Assembly: GCF_000743705.1 (NCBI RefSeq)
Contig: NZ_JQEZ01000003.1
Location: 456,180-520,179 of the forward strand
Source: Ruegeria halocynthiae
GTDB lineage: Bacteria; Pseudomonadota; Alphaproteobacteria; Rhodobacterales; Rhodobacteraceae
DNA length: 64,000 bases
Direction: 5' to 3'
Of the stretch, positions 9,288-19,300 are shown piece by piece. Position numbers and translations under genes: made by a program. The notes under the pieces are model-generated. The model worked only from the letters and a program-made list of their open reading frames with translations. It searched no databases and was not told where the DNA came from. Position 1 is the first letter of the stretch, and every line of letters begins with the position of its first letter.

Positions 9288-10805
9288 ATGACCGCCCCCA
9301 AACCCGTTGTCCTGTGCATTCTTGATGGTTGGGGCCTGTCCGAAGACACCAAGGCCAACGCGCCCTATCTGGCGCATACGCCGACGTTCGATGCGATCAT
9401 GGCCAAAGGTCCGCACGCGACGTTGATCACCCATGGTCCCGATGTTGGCCTGCCCAACGGGCAGATGGGCAACTCTGAAGTTGGTCACACCAATATTGGC
9501 GCAGGCCGGGTTGTCGCCATGGATCTGGGGCAGATTGATCTGGCGGTCGAGGATGGTTCGTTCCTCGAAAATGCCGCATTGCAGGATTTTATTGGCAAGG
9601 TGAAGGCCGCTGGTGGCACTGCGCATCTGATGGGGCTGGTGTCGGATGGCGGTGTGCACGGCCATATCAATCACATCGTCGCAGCGGCCAAGGCCATCAC
9701 CGGGGCCGGTGTGCCCGTTGCGCTGCATGCCATGACGGATGGGCGCGACGTGGCCCCAAAGTCCGCTTTTACATACATCGCCGAACTGGAAGACCGGCTG
9801 CCTGACGGTGCGCGCATTGTTTCGGTCTGCGGGCGTTATTTTGCGATGGACCGGGACAATCGTTGGGAACGTGTTGCCGAGGCTTATGAGGCGATGATCA
9901 ACGGCAGGGGCCGCGCTGCTGCGACGGCACATCGCGCGATTGACCACGCTTACAGCCAGTCAGAGACCGATGAGTTCATCGCTCCGACCGTTCTGGATGG
10001 GTATGACGGTGTCAAGGATGGTGACGGTCTCTTTTGCCTGAACTTCCGCGCCGACCGCGCCCGCGAGATTCTGCGCGCGATTGGGGAACCGGGTTTTACC
10101 GATTTCGACACCGGGCCGCGCCCGCAGCTATCGGCGCTGCTGGGGATGGTCGAATATTCAGACGGCCACAATGCCTATATGGCCACCGTGTTCCCCAAAC
10201 GCGCGCTGGTGAATACGCTGGGCGAATGGGTGGCCAAACAGGGGTTGCGGCAGTTCCGTCTGGCCGAGACCGAGAAATATCCCCATGTCACCTTTTTCCT
10301 GAACGGCGGCAAGGAAACCCCCGAGCCGGGCGAAGACCGTTACATGCCGAAATCGCCCAAAGTGGCAACCTATGATCTCCAGCCCGAGATGTCCTCGGCC
10401 GAGGTGACCGCAAAATTTGTTGAGGCCATCGGGGCAGGCTATGACCTGATTGTCACCAACTATGCCAATCCGGATATGGTTGGTCATACGGGTGATTTGC
10501 AGGCGGCTATCAAGGCATGCGAAGCCGTGGATCGGGGATTGGCACAGGTGGTCGCCGCCCTAGAAAAAGCCGGTGGCGCGATGATCGTCACCGCCGATCA
10601 TGGCAATTGCGAGGTGTTGGTTGATCCCGAAACCGGCGGGCCGCACACAGCGCATACGCTGAATCTGGTGCCGGTGATTTTGGTCGGCGGCCCCGAGGGC
10701 GCCGGGTTGCGACAGGGGCGTCTTGCGGATTTGGCCCCAACCATTCTGGAACTGATGGGCTTGGATCAACCGCCGGAAATGACCGGTCAGAGCCTTTTGA
10801 CATGA
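9288..10805 (+). CDS. gpmI: 2,3-bisphosphoglycerate-independent phosphoglycerate mutase
   Basis: 505 residues, the usual length. It begins with the metal site VLCILDGWGLSE; the phosphorylated serine lies in MGNSEVGHTNIGAGR, and the second metal cluster is in NYANPDMVGHTG and TADHGNCE. It interconverts 2- and 3-phosphoglycerate in glycolysis and gluconeogenesis. The start has a GGAG site. Its stop overlaps the start of the EnvC-like gene (ATGA), and ctpA follows, an order common in alphaproteobacteria. Confidence 0.98.
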   Translation: MTAPKPVVLCILDGWGLSEDTKANAPYLAHTPTFDAIMAKGPHATLITHGPDVGLPNGQMGNSEVGHTNIGAGRVVAMDLGQIDLAVEDGSFLENAALQDFIGKVKAAGGTAHLMGLVSDGGVHGHINHIVAAAKAITGAGVPVALHAMTDGRDVAPKSAFTYIAELEDRLPDGARIVSVCGRYFAMDRDNRWERVAEAYEAMINGRGRAAATAHRAIDHAYSQSETDEFIAPTVLDGYDGVKDGDGLFCLNFRADRAREILRAIGEPGFTDFDTGPRPQLSALLGMVEYSDGHNAYMATVFPKRALVNTLGEWVAKQGLRQFRLAETEKYPHVTFFLNGGKETPEPGEDRYMPKSPKVATYDLQPEMSSAEVTAKFVEAIGAGYDLIVTNYANPDMVGHTGDLQAAIKACEAVDRGLAQVVAALEKAGGAMIVTADHGNCEVLVDPETGGPHTAHTLNLVPVILVGGPEGAGLRQGRLADLAPTILELMGLDQPPEMTGQSLLT

Positions 10806-11932
10806 TCGTGCGCGCGCTTCTTCTGGCTGCTGTATTGTCAACGCCGGTCAACGCCCAGACCGACCCGGCGACAGCGGCGCTGAATGCGGCGCAGATGTTG
10901 GAACAGGCATCGGTTGCCTTGACCGAAGCCAACAGCGCGCGGGACCGGGTGCGGGCGCTGACCGAAACGATACAGGCTTATGAGGCCGGCCTGAGCGCCA
11001 TGCGCGATGGTCTGCGCCGTGCGGCAACGCGCGAAGCACAGCTGACGGCCGAGTTGCGGACCCGTGAAAAGGACGTGGCCCAGTTGCTGGGCGTGTTGCA
11101 GACCATTGAAACGACCGCACCGCCGGTTTTGATGCTGCACCCCTCGGGGCCATTGGGGTCGGCGCGGGCGGGCATGATGTTGTCCGAGGTCACGCCCGGC
11201 CTGAACGCGCGGGTGCAGGCGCTGGCCCGAGACTTGCAAGAGGTTCAGACCCTGCGGCGGTTGCAGCACAGCGCCTCGGAAACCCTGACCGAGGGCCTGA
11301 TGGGCGTGCAGAATGCCCGCACCAGATTAAGCGAGGCCATCGCGGATCGTACCGATTTGCCGCGCCGTTTTGTCGAAGATCCGGTGCGCACCGCGATTTT
11401 GATATCGTCCACCGAAACGCTGGACGGGTTCGCCAGCGGCCTGTCCGAAATTTCAGAAGGTGAAATTGCCGCGACTGATGCCGATGTTTCGGACCGGAAA
11501 GGTCAGGTTTCACTGCCGACCCAAGGTGTGATCCTGCACAGCGCAGGCGAGACGGACGCAGCCGGTGTCACCCGGCCCGGTCTGGTTCTGGGCACCCGGC
11601 CGCGCGCAATTGTTACATCGCCGACCGCCGCCACCATCCGCTATCGCGGGCCGCTGCTGGACCTTGGGAACCTGGTGATCCTTGAACCGCAACCCGGTTT
11701 GTTGTTCGTGTTTTCAGGCCTGCAGGAAGTTTATGGCGAGGCCGGGCAGGTCATCCCCGAGGGGACACCGGTCGGGTTGATGCCGGGTGAAACACCGGAA
11801 ATCGGCGCTATTTTGTCAACAAGCGGTGATGGCACTGGAACTGACCGGTCAGAAACGCTCTATATAGAAGTCAGACAAGACAATACCCCCGTGGACCCGG
11901 AATCGTGGTTTCGGACCGACAAGGATGGATAA
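10802..11932 (+). CDS. EnvC-like murein hydrolase activator (degenerate LytM domain)
   Basis: 376 residues: signal peptide (about 1-19, cleaved near VNAQ), a long coiled-coil region (about 25-215) and a C-terminal LytM/M23-like domain (about 235-365). The zinc-binding HxxxD and HxH motifs of active M23 peptidases are missing from that domain (GLLFVFSGL occupies the HxH region), as in EnvC/NlpD activators, which stimulate amidases at the septum instead of cutting peptidoglycan. It is translationally coupled to gpmI and lies six bases before ctpA. Confidence 0.88.
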   Translation: MIVRALLLAAVLSTPVNAQTDPATAALNAAQMLEQASVALTEANSARDRVRALTETIQAYEAGLSAMRDGLRRAATREAQLTAELRTREKDVAQLLGVLQTIETTAPPVLMLHPSGPLGSARAGMMLSEVTPGLNARVQALARDLQEVQTLRRLQHSASETLTEGLMGVQNARTRLSEAIADRTDLPRRFVEDPVRTAILISSTETLDGFASGLSEISEGEIAATDADVSDRKGQVSLPTQGVILHSAGETDAAGVTRPGLVLGTRPRAIVTSPTAATIRYRGPLLDLGNLVILEPQPGLLFVFSGLQEVYGEAGQVIPEGTPVGLMPGETPEIGAILSTSGDGTGTDRSETLYIEVRQDNTPVDPESWFRTDKDG

Positions 11933-11938
11933 ACGAGT

Positions 11939-13279
11939 ATGAAGAAATTTGTGATGGCCGGTCTGGCCGGAACCGTGGCAGGCATAATCGCGACGACCCA
12001 GATCGCGGGACCTTTGCTGGCGCAAGAGGCCGAAAGCAAGGCCAGCGTTTATGAACAACTGGACCTGTTTGGCGATATTTTCGAACGCATCCGCGCCCAA
12101 TACGTGGAAGAGGTTGAGCCCGAGGAACTGATCGAGGCCGCCATTGACGGTATGCTGACCTCGCTGGATCCGCATTCCAGCTATCTGTCGCCCGATGATG
12201 CCGAGCAGATGCGCGTGCAGACCCGTGGTGAATTCGGCGGGTTGGGAATCGAAGTCACGCAGGAAGAGGGTTTTGTCAAAGTGGTCTCGCCCATTGATGA
12301 CACCCCTGCGGATGAAGCCGGGATCGAGGCGGGCGATTTCATCACCCATGTCGACGGCGAAAGCATCCTAGGCCTGACGCTGGACAAGGCGGTTGATCTG
12401 ATGCGCGGTCCGGTTGGGTCGGAAATCGTGATCACCGTTGTCCGCGAGGGTGAACAGGAACCCTTTGACGTCACCATTGTCCGCGACACCATCAAGCTGA
12501 CAGCTGTGCGCGCCCGGACAGAGGGCACCAGCGTTGTGGTACGTGTGACCACCTTTAACGACCAGACTTTCCCCAACCTTCAGGAAGGGCTGAAGGAACA
12601 GATCGAAGAGGCCGGCGGCATCGACAAGGTCAACGGCGTCGTTCTGGATCTGCGGAACAACCCCGGTGGGTTGCTGACACAGGCGATCAAAGTATCCGAC
12701 GCCTTCCTGAACGAAGGCGAGATTGTTTCGACCCGCGGCCGCGATCCCGGCGAAGGCGAACGTTTCAACGCGACCATTGGCGATCTGGCCGAAGGCAAGC
12801 CGATCGTTGTTCTGATCAATGGCGGCTCGGCCTCGGCGTCTGAAATTGTTGCCGGTGCGCTGCAGGATCACCGCCGGGCTATCGTTGTCGGCACCAAGAG
12901 CTTTGGCAAAGGGTCCGTACAGACGGTTATGCCGCTGCGTGGTGATGGCGCGATGCGGCTGACAACCTCGCGGTATTACACCCCTTCGGGCCGGTCGATT
13001 CAGGCGCTTGGGGTCAGCCCCGATATCATCGTGGAACAGCCGCGCCCCACGCCAGACGACGAAGCAGAAGAAAGCAATGCGCGCACCCGGACCGAGGCCG
13101 ACCTGCGCGGCAGTCTAAACAACGACAGTCTGAGCGAGGATGAAATCCGCCAGATTGAGGAAGATCGCGCCAAGGCCGAAGCCACGGCCGAGCTGCGGGA
13201 ACAGGATTACCAGTTGGCCTATGCCATCGACATCCTCAAAGGTCTGTCAGCCTTCAATCCAAACGGACCATCACAGTAA
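11939..13279 (+). CDS. ctpA: Carboxyl-terminal processing peptidase (S41 family)
   Basis: 446 residues. N-terminal signal/anchor (about 1-28), S41 N-domain, PDZ domain (about 90-170) with GGLGIEV, then the protease core with catalytic Ser in GSASASEIVAGAL and Lys in GTKSFGKGSVQ. A charged, acid-rich tail follows. The family trims periplasmic proteins and regulates peptidoglycan hydrolases, which fits its place behind an EnvC-like activator. It ends the gpmI operon before a strong terminator. Confidence 0.96.
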   Translation: MKKFVMAGLAGTVAGIIATTQIAGPLLAQEAESKASVYEQLDLFGDIFERIRAQYVEEVEPEELIEAAIDGMLTSLDPHSSYLSPDDAEQMRVQTRGEFGGLGIEVTQEEGFVKVVSPIDDTPADEAGIEAGDFITHVDGESILGLTLDKAVDLMRGPVGSEIVITVVREGEQEPFDVTIVRDTIKLTAVRARTEGTSVVVRVTTFNDQTFPNLQEGLKEQIEEAGGIDKVNGVVLDLRNNPGGLLTQAIKVSDAFLNEGEIVSTRGRDPGEGERFNATIGDLAEGKPIVVLINGGSASASEIVAGALQDHRRAIVVGTKSFGKGSVQTVMPLRGDGAMRLTTSRYYTPSGRSIQALGVSPDIIVEQPRPTPDDEAEESNARTRTEADLRGSLNNDSLSEDEIRQIEEDRAKAEATAELREQDYQLAYAIDILKGLSAFNPNGPSQ

Positions 13280-13283
13280 CAGA

Positions 13284-13315
13284 AAGGGGCCGCCAAAAGG
13301 GCGGCCCCTTTTTTT
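13284..13315 (+). terminator. Rho-independent terminator after ctpA
   Basis: AAGGGGCCGCC, loop AAAA, GGCGGCCCCTT, then a T run. An 11-bp stem, near ideal, five bases after the ctpA stop and 12 before the end of the convergent transporter gene. Confidence 0.92.
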
Positions 13316-13326
13316 CGGAGGACACG

Positions 13327-14853
13327 TCAGCCTTCCACTTTGTGCAGCTTGTCCTCATCCAACATCATCGCCAGAACGACCCCGACCGATACGGACAATG
13401 TCGCAAAGATAAATGCCATGTTCATTCCGGTGTCAAAGGCTGCGGCGATGGCGGTTTTGACCTTTTCGACCTCGGCCGAATTCAGTTTTGCCATAACGGC
13501 TTGGGCAGAATCCGTCGTCAGCGATCCGCCGTTGATCACGCGTTGATCAGCCTCTGACATTGTCACCCCGTCCGCCGACAGTTGTTTGCCGAGGCTAGCA
13601 AGGCTGGTGACATACATGATTGCAGTCGCACAAGCGACCGAGATGGCACCATACACCAGATGCGTCATAAAGCTTAGCCCGCCAACCAGCCCGGCGCGTT
13701 CCGGTTTAACAGCGCAGACCGCAGCCGTACCTGATGGCCCCACGGTCAATGTCGCGCCCAGCCCGATCATCGCCATGCCGGGCAGGATCTGAAAATACCC
13801 CAACCCGTCGGGCATCACCACAACACTGGCTGCCCCTATTGTTGCAATCAGATAGCCCCAGAACAGCAGGCGTTTGGGACCAAAGTCATTGTACAGCGTA
13901 CCCGATACAATCGAGCCAACCGCCAGCAGCACGGTCAGCGGGGCCAGACCCAGTGCCGACTGAAAGACTGACCATCCCAGAACTTTTTGCATGTATTGCG
14001 GAAAATACAGCAACCCCACAAAGGCCGCTGACACATTGAACATGTTCAACCCGAGTGTGATCCGAAACTCGCGGTTCTGCATCATCTGCGGCAGCAACAC
14101 CGGCTCTTTCACGCGTTTTTCGACCTTGGGGAACAGAAAGAACAACACGGCGCTCAGGAAGAACAACATCAGCAACGGAACCGAGGTCCATCCCCAATCC
14201 GCGCCCACGTCCAGCCCGTACAGCAGTAACAGTACGGCAAAGGACAGAACCCCGATGCCTGAAAAGTCGATATGTTCGCCTTGTTTGTGCTGGGTTTCGC
14301 GCTGCATCAGAAGCAGGGCAGTGATCATCGAAATGCTGGAAAACACCACATTCGCCAGGAAGAACAACCGCCAGTCACCAAAATTGACCGCCGCGCCGCT
14401 GATCAGCGGCCCAAAGACATTGCCCGTGGTCACACCCGCCAGGATCATGCCCATGATCATCGCTCGGTGTTCGGGTTTGGACACTTTGGTTGCCCCGAAG
14501 GCCAGCGTGCAAGGCCAGACACAGCCCGCCCCGATACCTTGCAGCGCCCGCGCGCCAATAAGGAAATCCAGGTTGGGCGATACAAAACACATGACGGATG
14601 AGAACAGAAAGATCGACAGACCGATGATCATCATCTTTCGATGCCCGAACATGTCGCCCATCCGCCCCCCGGCAACCATGGTCATAGCGAAAAACAGGGC
14701 GTAGATGTTCAGAACCCATTGGGTGCTGGTGATGTCGGTGTCAAAGCTGTTTTCAATAGCAGGGACCAACATCAGCGCACCGGTGAAATCTATGCCGATC
14801 CCGAATCCGGTCACCATCAGCGCGATGACTTTGATTATGCTGCTTCGGTCCAT
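13327..14853 (-). CDS. MFS transporter, DHA2 (EmrB/QacA-like) family
   Basis: 508 residues with about 14 hydrophobic segments. Motif A reads GGRMGDMFGHRKMM between helices 2 and 3, and LIGARALQGIGAGCVWP is the typical DHA2 helix 4 region. These transporters expel drugs or other amphiphilic compounds using the proton gradient. The last 80 residues form an extra hydrophilic loop plus one helix. It is a single-gene unit; a dyad in its upstream region (14888-14904) may be its operator. Confidence 0.9.
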   Translation of the reverse strand: MDRSSIIKVIALMVTGFGIGIDFTGALMLVPAIENSFDTDITSTQWVLNIYALFFAMTMVAGGRMGDMFGHRKMMIIGLSIFLFSSVMCFVSPNLDFLIGARALQGIGAGCVWPCTLAFGATKVSKPEHRAMIMGMILAGVTTGNVFGPLISGAAVNFGDWRLFFLANVVFSSISMITALLLMQRETQHKQGEHIDFSGIGVLSFAVLLLLYGLDVGADWGWTSVPLLMLFFLSAVLFFLFPKVEKRVKEPVLLPQMMQNREFRITLGLNMFNVSAAFVGLLYFPQYMQKVLGWSVFQSALGLAPLTVLLAVGSIVSGTLYNDFGPKRLLFWGYLIATIGAASVVVMPDGLGYFQILPGMAMIGLGATLTVGPSGTAAVCAVKPERAGLVGGLSFMTHLVYGAISVACATAIMYVTSLASLGKQLSADGVTMSEADQRVINGGSLTTDSAQAVMAKLNSAEVEKVKTAIAAAFDTGMNMAFIFATLSVSVGVVLAMMLDEDKLHKVEG

Positions 14854-14887
14854 GAGCCCGTCCTGATTGCCTCAGATAGCTCATTGA

Positions 14888-14904
14888 TGCACGTAACTCG
14901 TGCA
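14888..14904. promoter_or_regulatory. Inverted repeat upstream of the DHA2 exporter
   Basis: TGCACG-TAACT-CGTGCA, a perfect 6-bp dyad with a 5-bp spacer, 35 bases upstream of the exporter ATG. Position and shape suit a TetR- or MarR-type operator. No regulator gene adjoins it, so the regulator would act from elsewhere. Confidence 0.4.
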
Positions 14905-14942
14905 ATTGACAGGAATTTACCTGATGCGAAGTGGGCGAATGA

Positions 14943-15302
14943 TCAATCGTCGCGGGTTTGGGCGCGGCGAAACGCCCGCTTCAACAGATCCAATTCAGCC
15001 CGCAACAACTCGACCTCGGCCCGCAGGTCATCTGCGGCGGGTGCCCCCGCGATGATCGTGAAATCCCCAAGCTTTTGTGCGGTGTTGGCATCGACAATAA
15101 CAAAGCAATGCACCCCGTCAGACAGGGCGGATGCCGGGACAGGGATGCTCAGCTCCCACCCGTTGTCCGAGGGGGTCAGACCTATGTTGTCGAGGGTATT
15201 TCCCAGTAAATGAACTTCGACCCGAGGCTCGGTTTGGGCTTGCAGGTGCCCAAGCCAGATGCCGTTTTCAAAGCGGATGGGTGTCAGAGTTGGATGTGTC
15301 AT
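14943..15302 (-). CDS. Conserved-looking protein of unknown function
   Basis: 119 residues from the ATG at 15302; an in-frame extension to 15341 begins with a proline-rich stretch inside the previous gene and is less likely. The N-terminal 85 residues look like a beta-sandwich (alternating hydrophobic pattern, VEVHLLGNTLDNIG, WELSIPVPASAL), and the last 35 form a helix rich in Glu, Arg and Leu (RAEVELLRAELDLLKRAF), probably a coiled coil. It lies 11 bases after the next unknown gene and is likely co-expressed. Function unknown. Confidence 0.65.
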   Translation of the reverse strand: MTHPTLTPIRFENGIWLGHLQAQTEPRVEVHLLGNTLDNIGLTPSDNGWELSIPVPASALSDGVHCFVIVDANTAQKLGDFTIIAGAPAADDLRAEVELLRAELDLLKRAFRRAQTRDD

Positions 15303-15313
15303 TGCCTGGGGCC

Positions 15314-16075
15314 TCACAAATCGGCGCGGTGGTGGCGGCAAACGGTCAAATCGCGCAGGGTTATGCGATTCATCTCGGGGCGTTCAAAGATCAGGTCCAG
15401 CCAGATTTTTTCAATGCGCCGCTCGTTCAAGGGCAGATTAGCCAGATCAAAATCAATCGAGTTTGTTGGGGATGACAAATCCAGCGCGCGCGGCACCTGA
15501 TCCGTATTCGGCCCGTGCTGAATATTGAGCCGCGCGACAACCCCCAAAGGGCGTTCGGCTTCGATCAGAACATCCATGCGCATCAGGTGCTGTTTGGTCA
15601 GCCCCTGCGCGGCCTCGGGCGGAAGCTCCACGGACAGGGAAAGGAAAGAGCCGGAAAAGCCAAACACTTCGACTGTCAGCCCGAAGGGGGCCAGATCCTT
15701 GTCCCGCGTGTTTCGCGTTTGCCGCATCCCAATCTCAGCCAGCGCACAATCATGAAACAGCGTCACCTGATGATCCAAGCTGGCCCTGCGCGACGCCGAG
15801 GCAATCCCCGGACGGGGCAGCGGCCCGCGCCACAAGTCCGGTCGGCAGCACCAGTCTGTTCCCAGTGGTTTGGGGAATTGCGTTGATCCGACGCCGGGGC
15901 GGGCCAGCCGGCTTTCGGCCTTGTGGATCAGATTGTTCAATTGCCCGCGCAGTTTGCGCGCCTCATCTCGCATCTGACGCAATTTCGGCGCAGGTAGTGC
16001 GGCAGCGCCCTGCGTGGCTTTGCGCCAGCGCTCTGCAACTTTGCGATGAATATAGCGGTCCAGAAGTTTGCCCAT
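15314..16075 (-). CDS. Protein of unknown function
   Basis: 253 residues from the ATG at 16075 (MGKLLDRYIHRKVAERW); upstream in-frame codons run into the divergent promoter region and look non-coding. The first 60 residues are basic and helical, the rest mostly beta-like with few charged motifs. It contains WCCRPDLWRGPL and LDHQVTLFHDC segments that look conserved but match no family I can name. It is co-directional with the next short gene and divergent from the ABC-like protein. No membrane segment or signal peptide. Confidence 0.65.
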   Translation of the reverse strand: MGKLLDRYIHRKVAERWRKATQGAAALPAPKLRQMRDEARKLRGQLNNLIHKAESRLARPGVGSTQFPKPLGTDWCCRPDLWRGPLPRPGIASASRRASLDHQVTLFHDCALAEIGMRQTRNTRDKDLAPFGLTVEVFGFSGSFLSLSVELPPEAAQGLTKQHLMRMDVLIEAERPLGVVARLNIQHGPNTDQVPRALDLSSPTNSIDFDLANLPLNERRIEKIWLDLIFERPEMNRITLRDLTVCRHHRADL

Positions 16076-16324
16076 GATCCCATCATTTGAACTTGCCCCC
16101 TCTTTAGTCAAAGACTGCGTCGGGGATAAAGGTGAATTGATAGATTGGGGATCAAATATTCCCAAATTGTGAACACGCTTTTGGCTGGGCAGCCGGGTTT
16201 CAAGCTGATAGAACGGCCGCCATTCTTGCAATCGACCGGGTCAGTGCGTACCGTCCGGCATCTGATTGCAGCGGATCATCCTGAAAAAAAACCTGATACA
16301 ATAATATTGAGGCAAGGCCGGGGC
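16076..16324. promoter_or_regulatory. Divergent promoter region (249 bases)
   Basis: An intergenic stretch between the leftward unknown gene and the rightward ABC-like protein, more AT-rich than its flanks (for example around 16282-16310). It must hold promoters for both, but no convincing operator or RNA gene is visible. Both neighbouring frames extend into it without ribosome sites. Confidence 0.45.
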
Positions 16325-19300
16325 ATGGAACCCACACTGTTCGCATTCATCTGGAAACATTCAAAGAAACAACAGCTTGTGCTGTTGTCTCTGACGGTTC
16401 TGTCATTTCCGTTCCTCTATGCCTCGCTTGAGTTACCCAAGCAGATCATCAACGATGCCATTGGTGCCCCCAGTGATACGGTGACGGTTCTGGGTATCAC
16501 CGTATCCCAGGTGCAATACCTGATGATCTTGTGTGTCGCCTTTCTTGCGACGGTGATCGTCAGCGGTTTGATGAAGATGCGCATCAACACGATGAAAGGT
16601 GTGCTGGCCGAACGGATGCTGCGTCGATTACGGTTTACGCTGATCCACCGCACAATGCGGTTTCCCAAATCCTACTTTGCTACAACCAGTCAGGGTGAGC
16701 TGGTTTCGATGATCACCTCCGAGGCCGAGCCGATGGGCGGCCTGATGGGGGATGCAGTGGCCCAACCGGTGTTTCAGTTCGGCCAGATGATGACCATCGT
16801 CACCTTTCTGTTTATGCAAAGCGTCTGGTTCGGACTGGCTAGCATTGCGCTGATTCCGTTGCAGGCCTGGCTGATTCCTAAGCTACAGCGGCAGATCAAC
16901 CTGCTGAACAAAGAGCGCATTCAACAGGTCCGCCATCTCAGTTCGGAAATCGGGGAAAGTGCCGCGGGGATCAGCGACCTGCGTACCAATGGTGGCTGGC
17001 GTTACCGGTTGGCGCAATTCAGCCATCGGCTGGGAACCTTGTTCGAGATCCGGTTCAAGATCTACAACAAGAAATTCTTCATGAAGTTCATCAACAATCT
17101 GATCACTCAGATGACGCCGTTCCTGTTTTATTCGGTCGGCGGTTATCTGGCGATTACGGGTGAGGTGACTGTGGGTGCTCTGGTCGCGGCCCTTGGGGCT
17201 TACAAGGATCTCAGCGGCCCCTGGAAGGATTTGCTGACTTATTACAATCAGGTCCAAGACATGTCCTTGCGCTGGGAAATCGTGACTGAACGCTTTGCAC
17301 CCAAAAACATGATTCCCGAAAAGCTGTTTTTGGGTGAGCCTGAGACGATCCCGCATCTGGATGGCGATATTGAGCTGCGCAATGTGACCGTGCGCGACGA
17401 TGACAGCAAAACCATTCTGGAAGACATCGACCTGACCATTCCCAATCGGGCCCGCGTCGCCATCAAATCCTCGAATGCGGCGGAACGCAGCGCGCTGGCG
17501 CAGCTGTTGACCCGAGAGCTTTTGCCAGTTCAGGGCGATGTTCTTATCGCGGGGCATGACGTTCGGACGTTGCACCAATCAGTGATCGCGGCGCGGATCG
17601 GGTATGCCTATTCGCGCCCGTATTTGTTTGACGGAACTCTGGGCGACAATCTGTTGATGCCGCTTCGGACCCACCCTCAGCACGAGGCCGAGGCGATAAA
17701 GGCCCCAACCCGCTGGCAGATCGAAGCCGAGCGCGCGGGTAACCCGATTGACTCCTTGTCTGACGAATGGATCGACCCGGGTCTGGCCGGATTGGATGAT
17801 ATCGAAGAAATCCGCGACTGGTGGTTCCAACTGGTGGAGGCGATGGGCATTGATGAGTTCATGTTCCGCCGCACGCTGCGTACGCAATTCGATCCCGAAC
17901 AGCATCCGACCCTGGCGCGGGACATTGTAAATCTGCGCGAAATGGTTGCTGAACGGCTCGAGGAAAAGGACCTGGCCCGCTACGTTTACCGGTTCGATCC
18001 GGACCGGTTCAATCCGGCGGTTCCGCTTGGCGGGAACCTGCTGTACGCGGCGCCGTCTCGCAATATCTCTCCGGATATTCTGGCGGGTGATGAGCGATTC
18101 ATGTCGATGCTGCGTCTTCACGAGTTGGACGAAGACGCCATGAGCATCGCAAACGCGGTGCTGACCACGCTGAACCAGACGTTCGGACGTGACGGGACGG
18201 ACCACCCGCTGTTCCTGCGGTTGGGCATGACCAAAGAGATGTATCACCGTCTTTTGGACATCGAAGATCGCCGCAAGGCAAAGGGTGACGCCGCGATTAC
18301 CGATCATGAGCGGGCCTTGCTGCTGACTGTTCCCTTCCTGCTGACCGCAGAACAGATCGGGCCAGATTTCCCGGATGAATATAAAGACAAGATTCTGGCC
18401 ATTCGCAGCGAACAGGCCGAAAGGCTGAGGACGTCGATGAACGGTCTGTTCATTCCCGTGACGCCCGACACCTATATCGCCCGTATGACGGTCATGGAGA
18501 ACGCTTTGTTCGGGCGGATTTCGATCATGGCAGGGGCGCATAAGGACGAAATCGAAGACGTCGTGGCCGAGGCGATGAACGAGGTTGGATTGCGCCGCCA
18601 GGCCGCAGCCATGATTTACGACCTGCCATCGGGCCTGGGTGGGAACAACCTGCCGACCGTCTTTCAGGAAAGGGCTGCATTTTCCCGTGCGGGGATCAAA
18701 CGCCCGGATGTTCTGATCCTTGATAAGGCGCTGGCCAGCCATGATTCCGAAAGCCGGCTTCGGACTCGGCTGAAGCTGCGCGAGCTGCTGCCCGATTCGA
18801 TCATGATCTTCATGGAGGATCACTTTGCACACCCCGAGGCGTATGACCTGTTCGTCGAAATCAAAGACGGCCGGATCGACGGCGTTTCAAAGACCCATAC
18901 CGAAGAGGAAATTGGCACAACTGCTGATCTTAGCCGTAAACTCAAGATCATATCCTCGACCGAGCTGTTTTCGGGTATTGATGGCCGAAACCAGCGCCTG
19001 CTGGCCTTTTCGGCGCAATGGTACGAGGCGGCGGCCGGTCAGGTCATCTTTTCACGCGGACAGACCCCGGATGCGGCTTATCTGTGCATCTCGGGGCAGG
19101 CCGATCTGATTTGGACCGAAGATGACGGTACGACTCGGACGATTTCGGTAATCGAACCGGGCCGCCTGATCGGGGATCTGTCGGTTATCACCGGCGATGT
19201 CCGGCAGCTTGATCTGGTTGCGGTCAATAATTGTTCGTTCCTGCGTCTGGGCGCTGAAGAGCTGCGCGCAGTCATAGAAAGCGATGCCGGTGTCGCGCTG

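Noticed and set aside
16145..16324. Longer N-terminus for the ABC-like protein
   Set aside because: No ribosome site, composition unlike the rest of the protein, and the exporter fold begins naturally at the ATG at 16325.
17579..18832. 417-codon minus-strand frame inside the ABC-like gene
   Set aside because: Antisense to an intact reading frame with membrane and cNMP-like domains; the residue mix (His, Gln and Arg excess) is typical of shadows.
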